Shown here one piece after another: positions 14,232 through 22,352 of a stretch of DNA of 43,274 nt. Numbering within the stretch: the stretch's first letter is position 1; the number at the start of each line of letters is the position of its first letter. A program made the translations under genes and the position numbers. Below the pieces are notes generated by a model. The model was not told the origin of the DNA. It worked only from the letters and a program-made list of their open reading frames with translations, and ran no database searches. Source of the stretch: JAFGHJ01 sp964418485 (lineage in GTDB: Bacteria > Hydrothermota > UBA3072); assembly GCA_964418485.1 (NCBI GenBank), contig CAYQMH010000013.1, positions 1-43,274 of the forward strand. The letters are read 5' to 3'.

Positions 14232-15163
14232 TCTATAATAGCACTTTCCGGGAAGAGTTTTTTTATTTCTTTTGTGTTATCATAGTCAAGTGAGGCTACG
14301 AAACCCTCGGTTAAATATTCTCTCCATATTTTCTGAACTTTAATGTCTTTTAAACTTTTAAGTTCTTCAATCCATTTTTTAAACGTGTTTTCTTCTGTTC
14401 CCATAGAATAAGTCAAGATTATGAATCTGCTTCTATTTTTTTCTAGAGTTAGAGTCATAAGCCAGTTTGAAACTTCCTCGGCAGCTTTTTTTATTTCGCC
14501 TTTTCTGGGTTTGGCGAAAATCCTGCTGAGCTTATCTTTTGGGAAATAAATAAGAAAAGGAGAAGGTGCTGTCTCCGGTGAGAATTTTACCTTGAGGTTT
14601 CTGTTATTCATAAACCTTAGAAAAACAAGAAAAGCGCAAAAATCGTCGGAGAAGGGTGACGGAGAAATATTCGCTATAAAGTTTTCACTTCCGCTGTAAA
14701 TATGTTTACCTATAACTCTTTTTAGCTTATAGTAGGCATTTGAATTTGAAATAATTGTATCGGGAATTACTTTAAGTAAATCGATTATTTTATTTTCGTT
14801 TATTCTTCCTGTGATTCCCAAGGTTATACTGATGATGGGTGAAGAATTTCCGTTCAAATCATTAAGCGCCAGGCGAAGTAAATTTGTGGGGCCGTTTTCA
14901 TCGCCTCCCGAGAAAATTTTATTCTGGGAAAGTAGATCTACGAATCGGGCAAGAGTACTAAGAGAGTCTAAATTTTTCAGGTATAAGTAATTATAGCCAT
15001 TTTTTTCAAAGAAGCTTCTTGCGTCCTTATTTATTTTTGCGGAAGGGCAGAGCTCAATACCTACTGAAACTTCTTGTATTTTGCACCTTTTGTCATTCAG
15101 AATTTGAATCCCGGATGGTAAAAGTAACTCAGAGATCGATATGTAGAAAAGAATTACTCCCAT
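14228..15163 (-). CDS. Uncharacterised protein in the guaA operon
   Basis: A 311-aa protein I do not recognise. The N-terminus MGVILFYISISELLLPSG could be a weak signal or membrane segment. The rest looks like an alternating alpha/beta protein. KAAEEVSNWLMTLTLEKNR followed by FIILTYSMGTEEN and ELKSLKDIKVQKIWREYLTEG is vaguely like the C-terminal half of M16-type peptidase-like proteins, but no HxxEH zinc motif is present. It overlaps guaA by 10 nt upstream and the VWA gene by 4 nt downstream, so it is co-translated with both. It probably works with the VWA-like protein at the envelope. Confidence 0.6.
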   Translation of the reverse strand: MGVILFYISISELLLPSGIQILNDKRCKIQEVSVGIELCPSAKINKDARSFFEKNGYNYLYLKNLDSLSTLARFVDLLSQNKIFSGGDENGPTNLLRLALNDLNGNSSPIISITLGITGRINENKIIDLLKVIPDTIISNSNAYYKLKRVIGKHIYSGSENFIANISPSPFSDDFCAFLVFLRFMNNRNLKVKFSPETAPSPFLIYFPKDKLSRIFAKPRKGEIKKAAEEVSNWLMTLTLEKNRSRFIILTYSMGTEENTFKKWIEELKSLKDIKVQKIWREYLTEGFVASLDYDNTKEIKKLFPESAIIE

Positions 15164-16671
15164 TCAATAGTCGCCGGGGGTTTAGAACTGATGTCGTATA
15201 CTACTCTATTGACTCCGGAAACCGCATTTAATATACGACAGGATATTTTTGCAAGGTCTTTTCCCTCAAAAGGGAACCAATCTGCAGTCATGCCATCTTC
15301 GCTTATAACTGCGCGGAGTGCTATAAGATTTGCATACGTTCGAGTGTCTCCCATGACGCCTACGGTTTTAACAGGTATAAAAACGGCAAATGCCTGCCAT
15401 ATTGAATCGTAAAGATCGAGTTCTTTTAAAGTATTTATAAATATGTGGTCTGCCTCTTGTAAAATTTTTATTCTTTCTTCTGTAACTTCACCGAGAATCC
15501 TTACTGCCAGACCCGGTCCGGGAAAAGGATGTCTCTTGTAAATTTTTTTAGGTATTTTCAATAATTTGGCGATTTTTCTAACTTCGTCTTTAAAAAAATC
15601 CTTTAGAGGTTCTATTAATTTAAGTTCAAGATTGTCCGGAAGACCTCCGACATTGTGGTGAGTTTTTATTGTGTGAGAAGGTCCGATATCGGAAGTGCTC
15701 TCTATTCTATCCGGATATAAAGTCCCCTGTATCAGGTATTCCGCTCCTATTTTAGAGGCTTCTTTTTCGAAGATTTCTATAAATTCCCTGCCGATAATTT
15801 TTCTTTTCTGTTCGGGGTCTTCAACGCCTTTCAGAGCGTTTATGAAAGATTCTTCTGAGTTTATAATTTTTACTTCTAGCTTTAGTTTTTCTGATATTTC
15901 TTTTATTTCCCGGGATTCTCCTTTTCTCATGAGACCTGTATCTACGAATATTGGTATAAAATTACTTTTTAGAATTCTTTTTGCAAGAACGGCTGATACG
16001 GTAGAATCGACACCCCCACTGTAAGCTAAGACGGCTTTCCTTTTATCTTTGTATTTATTCTTTATTTCATTCTGCGCTATATCCAGAAAGGAAGAAGGGT
16101 TCCAATCACCTTTTACTTTGCATATAGAGTAAAGGAAATTCTCTAAGATTTTCTTTCCTTCCGTAGTATGAGTTACTTCCGGATGAAATTGAAGTCCGTA
16201 AATATTTTTGTTCTTTATGCCGGCAAATTCGGAATTAGCCGTTTTACCTATAACTTCAAAACCGGCAGGCAATTTGGTTAATTTGTCACCATGACTCATC
16301 CACACTGTGGTTACCTCGGGCATGCCTTGAAAGAGAGGGTCGTCTGCAGGGAAAAATTCCGCGCTTCCGTATTCCCTTTTTTTTGAACTTAAGACATCTC
16401 CTCCGAAGATTTTTCCAAGTAATTGTAATCCGTAACATATGCCTAAAATCGGGATACCTAATTTAAATATATCTTTATCCGGTGTTGGTGCATCGTTTTC
16501 GATGACACTCCAGGGCGCTCCCGAGAGAATTATTCCCTTTGCATCCGCTACGGATTTCGCGGGAGTTTTTGGGGAAAAAATAAGAGCACGGACGTTAAGT
16601 TCTCTGATTCTTCTTGCGATAAGATGAGTGTATTGCGATCCAAAATCTAATATCGCGATCTTTTCACTCAT
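15154..16671 (-). CDS. guaA: GMP synthase (glutamine-hydrolysing)
   Basis: Converts XMP to GMP with ATP and glutamine. The 505-aa protein has the full architecture. The class I glutaminase domain (1-185) has nucleophile C79 in GICYGLQLLG and the His/Glu dyad in LQFHPEVTHT. The ATP-pyrophosphatase domain has the P-loop AYSGGVDST. The GuaA dimerisation domain ends with the expected PATIEWE. The oxyanion loop reads LSGAPWS where LSGGP is usual, a small substitution. The ATG overlaps the rpe 3' end by 8 nt. Confidence 0.98.
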   Translation of the reverse strand: MSEKIAILDFGSQYTHLIARRIRELNVRALIFSPKTPAKSVADAKGIILSGAPWSVIENDAPTPDKDIFKLGIPILGICYGLQLLGKIFGGDVLSSKKREYGSAEFFPADDPLFQGMPEVTTVWMSHGDKLTKLPAGFEVIGKTANSEFAGIKNKNIYGLQFHPEVTHTTEGKKILENFLYSICKVKGDWNPSSFLDIAQNEIKNKYKDKRKAVLAYSGGVDSTVSAVLAKRILKSNFIPIFVDTGLMRKGESREIKEISEKLKLEVKIINSEESFINALKGVEDPEQKRKIIGREFIEIFEKEASKIGAEYLIQGTLYPDRIESTSDIGPSHTIKTHHNVGGLPDNLELKLIEPLKDFFKDEVRKIAKLLKIPKKIYKRHPFPGPGLAVRILGEVTEERIKILQEADHIFINTLKELDLYDSIWQAFAVFIPVKTVGVMGDTRTYANLIALRAVISEDGMTADWFPFEGKDLAKISCRILNAVSGVNRVVYDISSKPPATIEWE

Positions 16672-17314
16672 TTAAACCTTTTAAACGCTTTACTGCTTTT
16701 GCTTTGTTTTCTGAGGAAAAAATAAAGGAATTTGTGATTATTGTGCTAGCGCCCGAGTTTAGTACGGAATCGATTGTTTTATCATTAATGCCGCCGTCGA
16801 CGGCTATATCGATTTCGGGAGAGATTTCCCTTACTTTTTCTATTTTTGAAAGAACCTCGGGAATGAATTCCTGACCCGAGAAACCGGGATTTACGCTCAT
16901 TATAAGAACCGAATCTATTCTATCTAAATAGGGAATAACGGTATTAACTGAAGTATCGGGATTGAGTACTATTCCGCATGTGGCTTTCATATCGTGTATT
17001 TTGCTTATTATCTTTTCCGGATTTCCTTCTGATTCCAGATGAAAATAGATTTGAGAACAGCCTACGTTTATATAATCAGCAAGATATTTCTCCGGATACT
17101 GTATCATTAAATGTGCGTGAAGAGGAAGAGTGGTCAGCTTTCGTATACCTTTTATAACAACCGGTCCAAAAGAGAGATTTGGGGCAAAAACTCCGTCGAT
17201 AATATCGAGATGTACGGAATCTCCTCCCGCGTCTTCTATAGTTTTTAAGATTTGTCCGAGAATAGAAAAGTCTTCGCCGAGAATCGATACGGAAACGTGA
17301 ATTTCTCTATTCAT
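16664..17314 (-). CDS. rpe: Ribulose-phosphate 3-epimerase
   Basis: A 216-aa TIM-barrel enzyme interconverting ribulose-5-phosphate and xylulose-5-phosphate. Family landmarks are VSVSILGEDF, DSVHLDIIDGVFAPNLSFGP (metal His and catalytic Asp), LPLHAHLMIQYPEKY, LIMSVNPGFSGQEFIPEVLSKI and IAVDGGINDKT. The usual motif MVEPG is replaced by the normal variant SVNPGFSGQ. It overlaps the upstream TIGR04076 gene by 8 nt and guaA by 8 nt. Both flanking steps feed nucleotide synthesis (ribose phosphate and GMP). Confidence 0.97.
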   Translation of the reverse strand: MNREIHVSVSILGEDFSILGQILKTIEDAGGDSVHLDIIDGVFAPNLSFGPVVIKGIRKLTTLPLHAHLMIQYPEKYLADYINVGCSQIYFHLESEGNPEKIISKIHDMKATCGIVLNPDTSVNTVIPYLDRIDSVLIMSVNPGFSGQEFIPEVLSKIEKVREISPEIDIAVDGGINDKTIDSVLNSGASTIITNSFIFSSENKAKAVKRLKGLNE

Positions 17315-17588
17315 TTCTGAAAATCTCCATGGTTGCTGTACCGCCGTCGGTCAAATCGTGCGGATCCGGACATTGCACGAAAAGTTTTTTTTCTTTGCCC
17401 ATTCCTAATTCTTCTGCAGAAATACCTTTTGCAAATGCGTTGTAATACGGTATTAAAGAAGCAAGAGAATGCATGCAAACAGGAATTTTACTTTCGAGTT
17501 TATACCCTTGCCGTATAAAGAATTTATCTCCTACTTCATATACGGGACATTTACCAGATATCCTTACTATTTTTATTGTTAAATCCAT
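17307..17588 (-). CDS. TIGR04076 family protein
   Basis: The 93-aa protein matches the small TIGR04076 family by its three conserved cysteines: C14 in GKCPVYEVGDKFF, C38 in VCMHSLASLIPYYNAF, and C73 in VQCPDPHDLTDGGTATMEIF. The family is widespread in anaerobes, often near redox enzymes; its function is unknown and metal or Fe-S binding is guessed from the cysteines. It leads the operon with rpe and guaA. Its ATG sits 6 nt after a -10 box with no ribosome site, so it is probably read from a leaderless mRNA. Confidence 0.85.
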   Translation of the reverse strand: MDLTIKIVRISGKCPVYEVGDKFFIRQGYKLESKIPVCMHSLASLIPYYNAFAKGISAEELGMGKEKKLFVQCPDPHDLTDGGTATMEIFRNE

Positions 17589-17594
17589 ACGAAT

Positions 17595-17622
17595 ATATTA
17601 GAAATTATTTGCGATATGTCAA
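17595..17622 (-). promoter_or_regulatory. Promoter of the TIGR04076-rpe-guaA operon, leaderless type
   Basis: Minus strand: TTGACA (17622-17617), 16-bp spacer, TAATAT (17600-17595), then only 6 nt to the ATG at 17588. Confidence 0.7.
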
Positions 17623-17644
17623 GGCACGGCATACTCCCAAAAAT

Positions 17645-17712
17645 TAGCCACAAAGACATCAAGACACAGAGAATAGGACACAGATGAACGCAGATTTAAA
17701 AGGATTTTTTAT
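17645..17712 (+). repeat. CACAGAG/ACACAGAT-type interspersed repeat
   Basis: Reads AGCCACAAAGACATCAAGAC, then ACAGAGAATAGGACACAGAT, then GAACGCAGATTTAAAAGGAT. It is followed by TTTGTTGTTTTT and a CTACTCCCTACTCCCTACTC microrepeat up to about 17764. It lies in the divergent gap 17589-17852. Confidence 0.7.
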
Positions 17713-17815
17713 TTGTTGTTTTTTTAACTACTAACTGCTCTCTACTCCCTACTCCCTACTCACTATATAGTACCACCATGTGCATGAACTCTCCCATGAA
17801 TCTTAGGTTTTATCC

Positions 17816-17844
17816 TTGACATATAAGGGGTTTTTTCTTATAAT
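17816..17844 (+). promoter_or_regulatory. Promoter of the zinc-ribbon gene, leaderless type
   Basis: Consensus TTGACA (17816-17821), 17-bp spacer, TATAAT (17839-17844). Eight nt separate the -10 from the ATG at 17853 and no Shine-Dalgarno fits between. Confidence 0.75.
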
Positions 17845-17852
17845 TATAAAGT

Positions 17853-18113
17853 ATGAAAGAATTTGAATGTAAGGGATGTGGAACTTCTGTTTGTATTTCT
17901 TCAGACAAATCTAAGGTTCCGGTGTGTCCGGAATGCCGTGGTGCTATGTTGTTTGTAGAAGAAACTAAAAACAGGGCGGATCTGGAGGAATTCACTTGTC
18001 CCGAATGTGAACAAGGATTTTTTATGAAGAGGAATAAAATCCCGTATAAATGCCCTTTTTGTAATTATACTTTTTCAGTATCACCAAAATTAAAGCAGGA
18101 AGAAAGGTTGTAA
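17853..18113 (+). CDS. Tandem zinc-ribbon protein
   Basis: The 86-aa protein is two zinc ribbons in series: C6-x2-C9...C25-x2-C28 and C49-x2-C52...C67-x2-C70. An extra Cys14 lies in the first. No catalytic domain is attached. Such short double ribbons bind nucleic acid or protein, or act like rubredoxin-type metal sites; I cannot choose. It is followed after 23 nt by a lipoprotein gene with its own strong ribosome site, so the two are probably co-transcribed up to the terminator at 19175. Confidence 0.8.
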   Translation: MKEFECKGCGTSVCISSDKSKVPVCPECRGAMLFVEETKNRADLEEFTCPECEQGFFMKRNKIPYKCPFCNYTFSVSPKLKQEERL

Positions 18114-18136
18114 AACAAACAAAAAGGAGGTTTTTT

Positions 18137-19135
18137 ATGAAGCTTTGTAGAATTTGTTTGGTGGGGATGGGGCTTTTGTTAATGTTGGTTTCTTGTAGCG
18201 ATGGTGATGTCTCCAGAGATGATACCGAAGATTTTATTGGTGGTTTGCAGATGATGTTTTTAAATGCCGGGATGTCCGAATCTTCGCTGGTTTTACAGGA
18301 TTTCAGTGAGAGTAGTCCTCCTGGGCCTGGTTTTAGTTCTGCGGTGTCTTTAGAAGGTACACATGAGAATCTTAGAGCTCTTAGAGATCCGTTTGGGCTT
18401 GATTCGATTTATGGTACATGGGATTTGGATACCACCCAGGAGTGGGTACATGTAGATCCGAATAACCCTGCAAATGCTGTTTTATTTACATGGGAATATG
18501 TTGATACCGTTATGGTAAGGCATGATGCTGAACTTCTCATTGATTCGCTTGAGTTTTATGGAGGAGCAGCGGATACTTTACCTACAAAGATTTGGGTAGG
18601 GTTGAATTTGGACGAAGTTGACATCGCATGGTTAAAATTTGGGGCACATTATATTTCGGATGGGGAAGAAGCAGATAGTGTAAGTTTGATTTATCGGATT
18701 GTCAATTTTTTCGAACTGGGTGCTGCTGTAACTACAGATGTTGATGTCGATGTTGAAATTGATTCAACTTTACTTGATTCTATAGATTTTGTAGGTACAG
18801 TACACCTGTGGGCAGAAAATTTAGTTACCGATTATGGTGTCGATCTTAGTGTTACAAGATATGCTAATGATAGCGGACGGCTTACCCTTGGTGATTCAAG
18901 AGGCTGGGATATGGTAATTAATGCATCAGAGGATGTTTCCACCAATCCTGAGTATGAAAGACGAGATGTAGACGGAGAAATTACCAGACATGGGGAACAT
19001 GCGGCTAGTATAGAAGGTGTCTTATGGGATCCGGAAGATGTTACACACACCAGCGTGGTCGTAATTATATTCTCCGATGACACGGAAGGCGATTATACTT
19101 ATCTCGGGGATTTGTTTGGGAGTTTTTTGGAATAA
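18137..19135 (+). CDS. Acidic lipoprotein, function unknown
   Basis: The 332-aa protein has a clear lipoprotein signal, MKLCRICLVGMGLLLMLVSC, with Cys20 as the anchor. The mature part is very acidic, rich in Asp, Glu, Thr and Val (VTTDVDVDVEIDSTLLDSID), and probably beta-sheet throughout; the middle reads LIDSLEFYGGAADTLPTKIWVGL. No known domain recognised. Ribosome site AAAGGAGG. It is followed by a rho-independent terminator. Confidence 0.7.
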   Translation: MKLCRICLVGMGLLLMLVSCSDGDVSRDDTEDFIGGLQMMFLNAGMSESSLVLQDFSESSPPGPGFSSAVSLEGTHENLRALRDPFGLDSIYGTWDLDTTQEWVHVDPNNPANAVLFTWEYVDTVMVRHDAELLIDSLEFYGGAADTLPTKIWVGLNLDEVDIAWLKFGAHYISDGEEADSVSLIYRIVNFFELGAAVTTDVDVDVEIDSTLLDSIDFVGTVHLWAENLVTDYGVDLSVTRYANDSGRLTLGDSRGWDMVINASEDVSTNPEYERRDVDGEITRHGEHAASIEGVLWDPEDVTHTSVVVIIFSDDTEGDYTYLGDLFGSFLE

Positions 19136-19174
19136 CACCAATTTCACTTAGCAGGATAACAATCATGAATTTTT

Positions 19175-19206
19175 AAAGAGGCGGGAATTTCCCGCCTCTT
19201 TTTTTG
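19175..19206 (+). terminator. Rho-independent terminator
   Basis: A perfect 11-bp stem AAAGAGGCGGG (19175-19185) / CCCGCCTCTTT (19191-19201) with loop AATTT runs into a T-tract. It lies 40 nt after the lipoprotein stop. Confidence 0.92.
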
Positions 19207-19365
19207 CATATCTTACATGTGAATTAGAGTTTTGCGTTTAGGGTTTCATTTTTCGAGTATCTCCAGGATTAGCAGAATAGCAGGTGGTCAAGCTATGAAC
19301 TGGCAATAGGGTGCAAAATGAAAGAGAATTTAATTAAAGATAAAAGTTTTGATTTTGCAAGTAAT

Positions 19366-19402
19366 TTCTAATTCAAAATTTAAAATTCAACATTCATAAT
19401 TA
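19366..19402 (+). repeat. AATTCAAAATTTAAAATTC-type AT-rich repeat
   Basis: TAATTCAAAATTTAAAATTC followed by AACATTCATAATTA. The reverse complement of a close copy is at 34473-34512 (AATTTTGAATTCTTAATTTT, then GAATGTTGAATTA). The remaining gap 19207-19485 shows nothing else I can name. Confidence 0.6.
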
Positions 19403-19485
19403 CTGTAGTGTCTTCGTGGCCAATCATTGTCTTTCAATGTTCGAATTAATATAGATAAAGAATAGTATTTAATAAAAAAATAATG

Positions 19486-19522
19486 CCTAAATATTGACAT
19501 TTATTTAGGTTTATGTTAAATT
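19486..19522 (+). promoter_or_regulatory. GH130 promoter with inverted repeat around the -35 box
   Basis: TTGACA (19494-19499), 17-bp spacer and TAAATT (19517-19522) form the promoter. Arms CCTAAATA (19486-19493) and TATTTAGG (19502-19509) are a perfect inverted repeat with the -35 box in the 8-nt centre, as for an operator. Confidence 0.6.
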
Positions 19523-19567
19523 GCAAAAGTTATAAAAACTAAGTTCTAATTTTTAAGGAGGTGTTTA

Positions 19568-20515
19568 TTGATTCTTTCTGAAGTTGGCGGAGCGGGTTTA
19601 TTTCGTAGATATGTAGGTAACCCTATTTTAACTGCAAACGGCTGGCCTTACCCGGTTCATTCTGTTTTTAACCCTGGCGCTGCTCTTATGGACGGAAAAA
19701 CTTTACTTCTAGTTAGAGCAGAGGACTACAGGGGTTTTTCTCATCTTACTCTTGCCAGGAGCGAAGACGGCATTACAAACTGGGATATTTCATCTGTTCC
19801 TACTTTGGCGTATTACGATAGTCATCCTGAGGAAAGGTGGGGTCTCGAGGATCCGAGAATAGTTTGGCTCGAGGATTCTAAAAAATATGCTATATCTTAT
19901 GTTTCCTACTCTTCAGTTGGTCCCAAGGTTTCTCTTGCTTTAACTAAAGATTTTGAGACAATTGAAAAATTCGGAGCACTATTACCCCCGGAGGATAAAG
20001 ACGCTTCTCTTTTTCCCAGAAAATTCGGAGACAGGTATGTTTTGATTCACCGTCCCATTGTCAGCGGAGAAGCGCATATCTGGATTGCTTTTTCTCCCGA
20101 TCTTGTTCACTGGGGAGATCACCGTGTTCTCCTGCATCGTAGGGGTGGTTTGTGGGATAGTAACAGAATTGGTTTAGGAACTCAACCAATTGAAACTCCT
20201 GAGGGATGGCTCCTTCTATATCATGGTGTTCGCCAGACTGCTGCAGGCAGTCTTTACAGGGTTGGTCTTGCCCTTCTTGACCTTGAAGAACCATGGAAAG
20301 TGATCAAGCGCAGTCAGGAATGGGTGTTTGGACCTAAAGAGCCCTATGAATTTATTGGAGATGTCTCCGGAGTGGTTTTTCCGACAGGTGCTGTAGTTAA
20401 TGAAGAGAATAATGAACTGAGGTTATATTATGGGGCTGCGGATTCTACCGTTTGTGTTGCTTTTGCCGATATGGATGAGATTCTCGATTATCTAAAAGGT
20501 TGTCCGGAGGAGTGA
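19568..20515 (+). CDS. GH130-family glycoside phosphorylase/hydrolase
   Basis: A 315-aa five-bladed beta-propeller enzyme of family GH130, acting by phosphorolysis or hydrolysis on beta-mannosides. Family signs: NPILT...VFNPGAAL, LLVRAEDYRGFSHLTLARSEDG, WGLEDPRIVWLEDSKKYAISY, DASLFPRKFGDRYVLIHRP, HIWIAFSPDLVHWGDH, GTQPIETPEGWLLLYHGVR, YRVGLALLDLEEPWKVI, and VVFPTGAVV...LRLYYGAADSTVCVAFADM. The Asp of EDPRI is the usual acid/base. The start is TTG at 19568, chosen because AAGGAGG (19555-19561) is 6 nt upstream. It is followed by what appears to be the tail of a glycosyltransferase, a frequent GH130 neighbour. Confidence 0.93.
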   Translation: MILSEVGGAGLFRRYVGNPILTANGWPYPVHSVFNPGAALMDGKTLLLVRAEDYRGFSHLTLARSEDGITNWDISSVPTLAYYDSHPEERWGLEDPRIVWLEDSKKYAISYVSYSSVGPKVSLALTKDFETIEKFGALLPPEDKDASLFPRKFGDRYVLIHRPIVSGEAHIWIAFSPDLVHWGDHRVLLHRRGGLWDSNRIGLGTQPIETPEGWLLLYHGVRQTAAGSLYRVGLALLDLEEPWKVIKRSQEWVFGPKEPYEFIGDVSGVVFPTGAVVNEENNELRLYYGAADSTVCVAFADMDEILDYLKGCPEE

Positions 20516-20516
20516 T

Positions 20517-20633
20517 GTGGAAGTTGTGAAAAGTTTAAAGATGAGAAGAGCTGCTTATGATTTCGGGAGAGCTATGGTTTGGGGAAAAGTTGCGGATTCT
20601 TATCTAGATATATTTAATCTTGCGATATCATGA
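20517..20633 (+). pseudogene. C-terminal remnant of a glycosyltransferase (38 codons)
   Basis: A GTG-started ORF directly after the GH130 stop, with GGAGGAG upstream. Its product contains MRRAAYDFGRAMVWGKVADS then YLDIF. This matches the usual C-terminal end of GT4-like glycosyltransferases encoded beside GH130 enzymes (AYDYGR-x-M-x-W-x-x-VA-x-x-YLxxF). All of the upstream catalytic part is missing, so I read it as a deletion remnant fused close to the GH130 stop. It overlaps the convergent metW 3' end by 20 nt. It could still be translated as a peptide. Confidence 0.55.
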
Positions 20634-21213
20634 AGATACCGACAAGTGCGCAAAAATTTGGGAAAAGATATGCTTTTCTCTTTGTACCTAGGTAGGTCTT
20701 TTTTTCTATCTTTATTTTTCTTTCCCTGCAGTATCTGATAAAATCCGAAAGACTTAGAAAATGAAGATTGGGAGTGTCGTACCATGAGTAGGGTAGAGAA
20801 GGAGTTATGGGGGTTCTGCCTTTTAAGAAAATCTGAACCCTTGAGCTGTAATGAGCGAAATTTGAAAAACTTATTATTACTTTTCTTCCAACCCTGAGAG
20901 ATTCCTGTATGACTTTATCCGGCTGTTTAACCACTTCTGAGAGGCTCTGCTGCAGGACGATATAGTCGAATGATTTATCTTTGTATTCGGAGAGACCGTA
21001 TTCTATATCTTCATGAAGTACGGAAACTCCTTTTTGGACGCATTTGTAGATTTCTTTTTCGTTAATTTCTATTCCCTGAGCTTTTATGTTTTTATCCTTA
21101 ATGAGCCGGTGAAGAAGTTCGCAGTCTCCGCAGCCGAGATCCAGAACAGATGAACCTTCTTTGATATAGTCGCATATTGTTTGGAATTCTATTTCTCTAA
21201 TATACCGGAGCAT
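20614..21213 (-). CDS. metW: Methionine biosynthesis protein MetW
   Basis: A 199-aa SAM-dependent methyltransferase-like protein. Motif I is SVLDLGCGDCELLHRL (residues 22-37), then IKAQGIEINEKEI, and FDYIVLQQSLSEV. IISFSNFAHYSSR, TPITPSLPYSWYDTPNLHFLSLSDF is characteristic of MetW. In proteobacteria and FCB-type bacteria MetW is encoded with MetX and supports homoserine acylation. Its ATG directly abuts the metX stop, consistent with a MetX-MetW complex. The C-terminus runs 20 nt into the glycosyltransferase remnant on the other strand. Confidence 0.93.
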   Translation of the reverse strand: MLRYIREIEFQTICDYIKEGSSVLDLGCGDCELLHRLIKDKNIKAQGIEINEKEIYKCVQKGVSVLHEDIEYGLSEYKDKSFDYIVLQQSLSEVVKQPDKVIQESLRVGRKVIISFSNFAHYSSRVQIFLKGRTPITPSLPYSWYDTPNLHFLSLSDFIRYCRERKIKIEKKTYLGTKRKAYLFPNFCALVGIFMISQD

Positions 21214-22344
21214 TTATTCTCCTGCCTGAACTACTTTTTCTAAAAAATGTTTTATAAGTTGAGTTTCTTCTTTTATTTCCAGAAGGAAAGCATCGTGCCC
21301 GTAGGTTGATTCTATTTCGCAGGAAGTTGTATCTATTCCGGCGACTTTACAGGCTTTGATGATTTCTTTAGCTTGATATTTAGGGTAAAGCCAGTCTGAT
21401 TTGAAAGCTAATATCATAACTTTTGCTTTAATCCCGTGTAGGATTTCAGAAAGATTTTTACCTTCCGAAGCATCATAACAGTCTATAGCCTTTGTTATAT
21501 AAAGATAAGAGTTGGCGTCGAATCTGTTAACAAAATTACTTCCTCTGTAGTGAAGATAATTTTCAATCTCAAAACCTGTGTTGAATTTGTGCCTTTCTTT
21601 CACGTTCCTGATTCGTCTGCCGAATTTTTCCATCATCGATTTATCACTCATATACGTTATGTGCCCTACCATTCGGGCAAGAGCGAGTCCCCTTGCGGGC
21701 GCTTCTTTTCCGTAGTATTCACCGTTATTCCATGCGGGATCTGAAATTATAGATACTCTTCCGACTTCATCGAAGGCAATCTGTTGTGGGGAATGTTTAA
21801 TTGCAGAGGCTATTATTATGGCGCTTTTTATTTTTTCCGGGTGTTTTGTCAGCCAGGAGAGAGCTTGCATGCCGCCCATCGAACCGCCTGAGACCGTAAG
21901 GAGTTTCTCGATCTTTAAATGTTCTATTAGTTTTTTTTGTACGTTTACCATGTCGTTAATGCTTATTAAAGGAAAATCTAAGCCGTAAGGTTTGCCTGTT
22001 TCCGGATTTATGGAGGAAGGTCCGGTCGTTCCGTTGCATCCGCCGATAACGTTGGAACAAATTACATAGTATTTATCGGTATCGAATCCTTTCCCGGGTC
22101 CGATCATGCCGTCCCACCAGCCAGGTTTATCATCGCCCTCGTGGTATCCGGCGGCGTGAGCATCTCCTGAGAAGGCATGAGTTATAAGAACTGCGTTTGA
22201 TTTATCTTTATTAAGTTTTCCGTAAGTCTCGTAAGCGATAGTAATAGGACCCAGTTTCTCACCGCTTTCCAATTGTAATTCACCGGGAGCTTCCGCGAAT
22301 GTGAAGTATTTGGTTTCTACTATTCCCAGACTTTCATTTGCCAT
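21214..22344 (-). CDS. metX: Homoserine O-acyltransferase MetX
   Basis: A 376-aa alpha/beta-hydrolase-fold acyltransferase that activates homoserine with acetyl- (or succinyl-) CoA. The nucleophile elbow is SGGSMGGMQA (S155), the Asp is in FKSDWLYPKYQ and the His in YGHDAFLLE. AGYHEGDDKPGWWDGMIGPG and the NVIGGCNGTTGPSSINP loop are typical. Acyl-donor preference cannot be fixed from sequence. It lies 8 nt downstream of metY; the order metY-metX-metW indicates direct sulfhydrylation of O-acylhomoserine to homocysteine. Confidence 0.95.
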   Translation of the reverse strand: MANESLGIVETKYFTFAEAPGELQLESGEKLGPITIAYETYGKLNKDKSNAVLITHAFSGDAHAAGYHEGDDKPGWWDGMIGPGKGFDTDKYYVICSNVIGGCNGTTGPSSINPETGKPYGLDFPLISINDMVNVQKKLIEHLKIEKLLTVSGGSMGGMQALSWLTKHPEKIKSAIIIASAIKHSPQQIAFDEVGRVSIISDPAWNNGEYYGKEAPARGLALARMVGHITYMSDKSMMEKFGRRIRNVKERHKFNTGFEIENYLHYRGSNFVNRFDANSYLYITKAIDCYDASEGKNLSEILHGIKAKVMILAFKSDWLYPKYQAKEIIKACKVAGIDTTSCEIESTYGHDAFLLEIKEETQLIKHFLEKVVQAGE

Positions 22345-22352
22345 TTTTTGTG

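Noticed and set aside
20515..20530. ATG-started ORF directly after GH130
   Set aside because: It stops after four codons; the GTG frame is the meaningful one.
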